This document shows, one piece after another, positions 57,501 through 64,000 of a stretch of 64,000 nucleotides of DNA. This DNA is from Phoma sp. XZ068 (lineage: Eukaryota; Ascomycota; Dothideomycetes; Pleosporales; Didymellaceae), in the NCBI GenBank assembly GCA_004835665.1, contig RBKR01000021.1:496001-560000 (forward strand), written 5' to 3'. The position numbers and the translations under genes are program-made. Numbering within the stretch: position 1 is the first letter of the stretch; each line of letters starts with the position of its first letter. The notes under the pieces were generated by a model. That model was given only the letters and a program-made list of their open reading frames with translations, ran no database searches and was not told where the DNA came from.

Positions 57501-59445
57501 TCAAACTTCCAGCAGCTTCTGCACCTCCTTCACTAGCAACCTGTCTTCCGCCGCTTTGGCCCGGATCTTGCTCACCGTGCCAGAAGCGTCCATAACGTGC
57601 CAAAGGTCCCTCACTTCACCATCCACATCTGCGCCATAAGCAAGCCAGCCAGTAGCAATGAGCGCCATCTTCTTGTTCTCGTCACACTCCCCCTCAGTAC
57701 CCAGAGTTTCCAGCAAAGAAGCGAGCAGCTCGGTCTGCTCCGAGTCTTGAAGCTCAGCTGCAGATGACAGGGTGTGTGCAACATTGCCGCCATACTTCTT
57801 CATGCGGATCTGGTGGTTCGAAGCTGCAAGGTTCATAGCTAGGCTAAGTGCTGAGGCCTTGAGCGCTGGATGCTTGTCGTCGAGGAGGGAGGTTGTAAGG
57901 ATTGAGATGAGGGTCGAAGAAAGCGGTGACAAGAGTAGGTGAGGAATGAAGAGCGGAGAATTGAAGAGGTTACATGCCAGGTGCAAGGTTGTAAGGCGCA
58001 GCGGGTATGGTGCTGATTCGCTCAATCCTTCAACGTGACTGAGCAGGTGGTAAATCGTGGCCGGTACACCGGTGGCGCCTTTGTGCTCTTCAGCAAAAAA
58101 TCCAGCAACACGGACGTCTGTGAGTGCCACTCTAAGGAGGTCATATGCTGTGAAGAGAAGTTCTGGTGGAAGCTGGGTCGTACTATTCCTTATAAATCCG
58201 GCAAACTGCGGTAATTGCGTTAAGGGTGCTTCCATTGCCCCTAACTTCTCACGAGCATTGATGAAGGAGACTATCGATGATACGGCAGGATCCTTGCCGG
58301 CGTTACCCATCTTCGAAACCAACTTTTCTAATGGTGGGACTTTCGCAAACGCGATAGGTCGCTGACTTTGGCGTAGCAGGTGCGGTGTGCTTTGCGAGAG
58401 ATGCGGATGGGGTGGGAACGTAGCATTCAGGAGTGACTCGACACCGCTACGCAGCTGTCGAGGGTCGGCTCCACTCCACTCATCCCGCTGAGAGCCCTTG
58501 GTGTAAGTAATAAACGTCGGAGTTGCTCTGACATTCGGGTAGCGCGTGTTGATTGAACCATCTGCGCGTGTGAAGTCGATCTTGATGAAGACGCACTTCG
58601 AGCCAGCCTCTGCAGCAAGATCAGCATAGGGTTGGTACACAAGCTTGCAGGGTCCACATGTTGCACTGGTGAAGAAGATAATGGCGCAACGGTCCTTGGC
58701 CAACCCGAGCAGCTGATCCACCTCCTTGATTGTAGTGACATTGTTGACCCGTCCTGTGTATGCTGCAAGAGCGTTGCCGTTGCTTGCAGCTGCAGTGCTA
58801 GCATTTCCGTTGGAGGTACTCGCGGCGGCTTGTGATCGTGCCGGGACAGGGGTTTGCACAGGTTGTGGCGTGGGCGCTTGCGTAATTGGTCGCATCATAG
58901 AATCTAGCTGCGGCCTGAGCATCTGGCCGAAAGGTGTGTTGAGAACATCCTGGGGGAGGCTGGTGATGTGTGCAGGTATGCCCTTGCCGACAAGGAACAT
59001 GGCAAAGTCGTTCGAAAAGTTGTTGCAGTTGTGCAGGAATAAATCATACGACTGCAGTATGTTAGTACTTGTCCCCTTGACAAGTCAATATAGTACATAC
59101 CTCTGCCGTGTAAATCGTCTTCAGAGATTCGAGATACTCGAGAATGACCTCGAGCGGCAGTGATGTCTGTCCGAGCTTGATTATCTCCATAGGTCGACCA
59201 TGATGTGTAGTACCGGCTCGACATGTCTGTATGCCCCCGCCGAACAGGTATTCAATGCCTTCTAGAACGATCGAGGTATGGTATACGGCGTCAATCTGGA
59301 TACCGAGGAACTGTCGTGACATACTACGTGCAAGACCCTAGTCATGTTAGCTTTGAACTTATATAACGGAGACCACATATAGTGATGTAGCTCACGAGCA
59401 AACGCCTACCTGTGAAAGGTCATACACGTACAGTTGCACATCCAT
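57501..59445 (-). CDS. PPPDE peptidase-thioredoxin-PUL fusion protein
   Basis: Three exons (59410-59445, 59101-59337, 57501-59051) give 607 residues. The PPPDE (DeSI) domain (1-~140) has the catalytic pair His32 (VYHTSIV) and Cys100 (LFLHNCNNFS); this papain-like fold removes SUMO or ubiquitin. After a Pro/Ala/Ser linker, a thioredoxin domain (~185-300) shows the active site Cys223-Gly-Pro-Cys226 in FFTSATCGPCKLVYQPY. The C-terminal ~280 residues form an armadillo-like PUL domain, which in PLAA/Doa1 and relatives binds the Cdc48/p97 C terminus. The three-domain order is known from fungi. It suggests a redox-linked deubiquitinase or deSUMOylase acting with Cdc48, which is inference. Exon 1 encodes just MDVQLYVYDLSQ, the first strand of the PPPDE fold, so a start at the exon 2 ATG would lose part of it. 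Confidence 0.92.
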
Positions 59446-61880
59446 CTTGCTTGCTGTATGTATGACCGCGCGAGTTTGTCCGAGGTGTTGAGTCGAGTCT
59501 ATTCAGGACACTATAGACGATTCGGAACGGTAGAGAGGGAAGACAAGTATCTGTGTTGCTATGTAGACCCTGCGGACCTGTAAAGATTCGTAGTAGTTGT
59601 TACAGGCAGCGACGCTGACGACGAGTGGAATGTTCATGAACGATGACGAACGCCACTTCGCGTGTCGGGCCAGGGTCCAATCGCGCTAGCACATGACTCG
59701 GCCACCGTTTGGCCCTGTGTTAGCCCTGTGTTATTCAAGGCCCTCTTGACCAAGAATGTGATTTTAGAATACGTAGGTAGTCCTACGTTAAGAGCTGAGC
59801 ATCTGCCCGAGACGTCTATTCCATTTATTATTGTCAGACTCGAGTCCATGCTGTCGCAGGTGACGGTTGACGGACCATTTCCAGACGTGCTACGGAACGG
59901 AACATTTCAGCATAATCAGCATAAGAGGCACATAGATTGGAAAACAAGCAGTAACTACAATCTTGTGCGGGTCGATGGCAAATAGCCCTTCGGGATCAGA
60001 GACGGAAGATAGCGTGTCACCCTGGTAGAACTTCCGGAGCAACTTTCCGTCCTGTTGTGTTGTAGCAAGGGCCTTGGAGTATGACTTCTACAAGCTTCGA
60101 CCAGGACCTTGTTTCTTGTAAATTAGATTTAGCTTGCATGCAATGGTGGGAGTCGTTATATGCTGCAACAAAGACTCATAGACCGCTTAGTGACGATTGG
60201 CACCCCCAAGGCCAAGGCATATGATCTTCGCTATCAAAAAGCACCATGCAGCTGGTTCACCTGTCACCTGAATGACCTTCTCGAATGACTTTTTTTTCCG
60301 AGCCGAAGTCATTTTATCGTTTGGAGGCATCATGGTAGCTGTGCATTATGCTAACTTTTTAGTGCTTCTTATTCGATAATCACATGTTCAGTACAAGAAT
60401 GTGCAGGACGGGCTCCCAATCTTTCTTTCTTTGCAGCTCGTTGGTAACCTGCAACATACACTTTGTGTTAGCGAATCTCAAGAAGTTCGTAGAATTCAGG
60501 ATGGGTTTCTACGCACAGCAGCAATTTGGTGCCAGCGCAGTTATAGTTGCCATCGTAGCCAGCCTTATCCTCGCGCTTGTCTCAGACGCTGTATTTTTCA
60601 GATTGAATGGCATGGTGAAGATGCCAAGGCTACAGCATCCTGGAATAGTCAGTAAGTTCGTTGTTTTTGATTTCTTGGAGCAAATCATCGATGAAGAGGG
60701 CGTCTGCACTCAACTTGGAATTTATGTCAACAAGATTCAAGTGAGAGAAGTAAACATCCTCGTTTAAGGCTTCAATTCGCCAGTAATTGAAAACTGAATT
60801 TAAATTGATTCCTACTTTGTCCCCTAACAATGTCGACACGAGGTCTAGCGGTGGAGCCCAAATCTTCGAACTCTGTTGTTGGGTGTACTCGTGCCATGTC
60901 ACTCTTGTTTGGTAGTATATGTTTGCAGCGGCATAGTGTGTTGAGTGGAAACGTTGGCTGGCATACACTGCGGTCATTTGGGCCATATTTACGACAAATG
61001 GATGATATTAACATGGATGCAAACATTGGTTGAAAGCTTGACTTACCAGACGAGATTCAAAATGATGATCACAGCCTTCTATACAGTGACCCTCATCTTC
61101 GATCTGTGGATGGGCTGTTCGTACGAGACCAGAATGTCACAATGTATAGGGGCTGATCATAATTTCGTTCACGATGGATGTAAGAGCCTTGGACCCGCTC
61201 GGGCCAAGTGTGAATCTTACTCCAGACCGAACAGAAGGACAATCGTGGGCGTCGAAGGCATAATTGCGGCAGCTCCTGAACCAGATCATGATATCGGTGG
61301 TTTTAGCACTTTGGAGCTATGATGTTGGTTTTTTGAACCAACGTAATGACGCGCGGATACATACATGCGAACCATCCCGCCATCAACGACCCGCGGTGCC
61401 AGCTGTACCGAGGCTAAAGCTCGTATGCTGGTAACATTTGTCGTGTTGCAGGCGGGCGTTAAGATGAGGGAGCAACGGCGGAGCAGCGCTCCCCAATCAT
61501 CGATGCTCGCTGCGCACGGCCGCTGCTGGCGCTTTGAGCCTCAAAATCATTAGTCAATTGTCGTTGCCGGTTCTTCGGTTTCCTTGTTGAACGTATGTCG
61601 TGAACAACGTTCAATGTTGTTCGTGTACACAAATGTTTTCGCGAGTGCAGCCGCCAACCCGAACCCGAAACTGACCCTGTTCTTGTAATTGTCGGCAGCA
61701 AACAGGGGATAGCGCCATGCCACCAATGCAAGAAGAGACTGTTGACCCACCGTGTCTTTCCACCCCGCCTCGCATTCGCTTTATAACAACGACACCATCG
61801 AGTGGCTGCATCGAGGGTGACCCAGCCAGATCGCCGGAGAGCGACCTCAAGCGCCACCTCACTGGTCAGTGAAACCCCAA
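59446..61880. other. 2.4-kb intergenic region, AT-richer than flanks
   Basis: No supported gene. Two frames overlap at 60.4-61.0 kb: 127 codons plus (60384-60767), containing one hydrophobic span, and 118 codons minus (60630-60986). Neither shows a family I recognise, and they cannot both be real. The right end holds the upstream region of the zinc-cluster gene. Confidence 0.45.
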
Positions 61881-63738
61881 ATGCCGCGACTAGGCCACAA
61901 GAAGAGTCGGCTGGGCTGCCGGCAGTGCAAGGCTCGCCACGTGAAGGTGCGTTTAAAACAGCGGCGGCTAATTGCTAGGTCAACAATAGCACAAACTGAT
62001 ATTTGACAGTGCGATGAGCTTAAGCCGTGTACTAATTGTGCAAGACATGGTGTACAATGTAGTTTGATCACCGATCCACCACCTTCTGCTCTCTCTGGGA
62101 CTGGAAGTAGTGGTGTCGCTTCCAAACGTGAGCGTGAAAGCAAATCGTCAAATGAGCGTTCTAGAACTGTGAGTTGCTATGAGAACACTGTGCATCATGT
62201 CGCTGAGAGGCCCATAGGATTCCTCGACATCTTCGCCTTCTTTGCTCATCGACTATGTTTTGAATCCATCAGCTATGTCACCTGGGGAGGGAACTTCAGA
62301 GGGTAGTTCTCCAAGTTCGCAGCCAGATCAGTTCCCATTTTTGCGGCCGTTCATCCATAAACCTGCGACAAGCCAGTCAGATCTCTGGATTCGAGATGTA
62401 GAGTTGATGTTTGTGAATCTTGGAAGTACAATGAAGGTAATGCTAAACTGACACAGGCATCACTGGACTATCGAGGCATATGACGAACTATCTCAACGAG
62501 AGGACATGCGACATACTTGGAGGGTCGATGCCCCGAAGTTTGCTGTCACTCACACATTTTTGATGCACGAGATTCTAGCGTTCGCGGCATTTCACAAAGC
62601 TTCGCAGATACCTGATAAGCACCAGGAGTATTATACCTTAGGCATTCATCACCAAGATCTTGCCATCAAAGGGATGCGTCCAAAGCTTCAAAATATCGTC
62701 CCTGATGAAGCACCGGCTATTGTTGCCACTTCTACGCTTCTTACACTTGGTGTTTTTGCCTCGACTGGATTCGAGGATAGCTATGCAGACATACCCTCAC
62801 CACCATCTGCCATTGACGGCATCTTGAATATCTTCTCGCTCATGCAAGGCATGGGCAACGTACTGGCACTTGCACAAAACCATGTCCTCGAGTCTTTCCT
62901 TGCTCCAATGTTTCGCGATCCACTGGAGTCCACCCCCTCGCAACCACTACTCCAGGAATTGATACAGCATGCACCAAACCTAATTTCGTTCATCGAAACC
63001 AAAGAGGACATATCAGACCCGGAGCGCGCCGGTTTCCTAGAGGCCATCGCGCACTTCGAGCCTGTGCTCAAACTTGCCAGTCCTCCACGCGTGGATAATC
63101 GAGAGCTTCGGTTCCTTTTCTTCTGGCCCCTGCATCTCAATAGCAATTTCCTTGCCAGCATTCGCCAAAGGCATTCAGGAGCACTCGCTGTACTGATGTA
63201 CTACGCTACCATGCTGTTTGCTGCCGAGCCTCGCTACTGGTTTATGAACGGCTGGGGCCACCGACTGATGAAAGCTTGTTATGATGGTGTCGATAAAAGC
63301 TGGTTGCCAGTGCTGCAGTGGCCATTGTCCTTCTTGGAGACCGGTTCCACTTACAGTCTTTTCACAAACCTAAGTCGCCTCCCTGGAGGTCTCGGACAGC
63401 CGCAAGGATCTATTGTTCTGCCGTACGCGCAACAACCGCCTCAAACAGTTTCTTTCCGCCAGTATTCTGTACCTCCCTCACGATCACCTGAGGGCCAAAC
63501 ACTATCGGCACTCGACTCTACTAGTCCATATTCTCACCGAACAAGTCCAACGCCACAATTATATGCGCCGCCGTCGACGAGTTCCTCGCACCTACCTTCG
63601 GTGCCGGCTGCAGTGCAGAATCAGAACCAGAACCAGTATGGCGACTACAACAAGCTTGCAGCCAGCAAGCCTACAGATCACACGTATAGGCAGGAGTTAG
63701 GAACGACAGAACAGTCTTCGAAACGAGAAATCTCCTGA
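61881..63738 (+). CDS. Zn2Cys6 binuclear cluster transcription factor
   Basis: Four exons (61881-61946, 62010-62168, 62218-62408, 62457-63738) give about 565 residues. The zinc cluster has six Cys at 13, 16, 23, 29, 32 and 39 (C-x2-C-x6-C-x5-C-x2-C-x6-C), split by the first intron just before Cys23. The MPRLGHKKSRLGC start and the downstream VELMHHWTIEAYDELSQR with MHEILAFAAFHKA resemble the subgroup often called sterol-uptake-control (Upc2-like) regulators, but no ergosterol link is shown here. The Ser/Pro/Gln-rich C-terminal ~150 residues are probably an activation region. Exon 3 was joined by an acceptor at 62217 and a GTTTGT donor at 62409 because these restore the family motif. The acceptor choice is the least certain part. 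Confidence 0.87.
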
Positions 63739-64000
63739 CAGGGATCTCACGACCGCAGGTTGGGACAGCTATCTAGGCGCGCTGACCACATGAATTCAGG
63801 CGCTATGACAATGTTGCATGGCAGACGCATGCATTCCATACTTTCTTCGAGGGGTGCAGTTGCAGTCTCAACTTTTTACAGTTAGTCTCACATAGTCCAA
63901 ATCCGACTTACACATGTCTAGGACGGCAACAAGAACGGCTGGAGGGACTCAACACACTACACTTTACCCAGCCAATGCTCAGCCAATGCTGTGTGCTTAC
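63739..64000. other. right edge, no gene seen
   Basis: 262 bp after the zinc-cluster gene; 3' flank. Nothing else supported. Confidence 0.5.

Noticed and set aside
60384..60986. 127-codon plus and 118-codon minus frames
   Set aside because: They overlap in opposite directions, and neither has a family signature; the single hydrophobic stretch alone is not enough.

Overview
This window is nuclear DNA from a filamentous ascomycete (Pezizomycotina; the gene set suggests a dothideomycete, possibly Pleosporales, but that is inference). The evidence is short GT-AG introns of about 45-80 nt, a Zn2Cys6 regulator, a fungal rhodopsin-domain membrane protein, a SamB-type MYND protein, an ERMES subunit and a G-beta/phosducin pair. 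There is no operon structure. Genes lie on both strands, separated by noncoding stretches of a few hundred bases up to 5.5 kb. Exon borders were worked out by hand from splice consensus, reading phase and family conservation.

Layout. 0-9.9 kb is dense: a Shg1-type COMPASS subunit (-), a small complex I-like mitochondrial protein (+), a CofD/YvcK-family protein (+), a small Ser-rich GPI-anchored protein (+), the ribosome assembly factor Mrt4 (-) and the ERMES barrel Mdm10 (+). 9.9-12.3 kb is noncoding or leader sequence for a homeobox transcription factor (12.3-14.2 kb). Lcb2 of serine palmitoyltransferase follows at 16.5-18.6 kb. 18.6-22.9 kb is a gene desert with an exact 18-bp tandem repeat. 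22.9-25.1 kb encodes a large disordered Pro/Arg-Ser-rich protein, followed by an intron-containing tRNA-Pro(UGG) (-). 26.0-32.2 kb holds an N6-methyl-AMP deaminase-like gene (-), a heterotrimeric G-protein beta subunit (+) and a phosducin-like protein (+).

34.0-35.1 kb has a rhodopsin-domain membrane protein (-). 35.1-40.6 kb is the second large desert, with a degenerate tandem repeat near 39.4-39.6 kb. Next come an EF-hand protein (+), a Golgi GDPase (+), a CorA-type metal transporter with an altered signature motif (-), a conserved-looking hypothetical (-), the MYND protein SamB (+), a Dnf3-like P4-ATPase flippase (+), a PPPDE-thioredoxin-PUL fusion (-) and a Zn2Cys6 regulator (+) near the right edge.

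Most genes are housekeeping or signalling genes with unrelated roles. The clearest functional neighbourhood is G-beta followed on the same strand by a phosducin-like protein, the family known to chaperone G-beta/gamma assembly. Lipid and organelle themes recur (Lcb2, Mdm10, flippase, GDPase) but are not clustered. I found no transposon with intact coding capacity, no secondary-metabolite cluster and no CRISPR. The two large deserts and their repeats are the least explained parts of the window.
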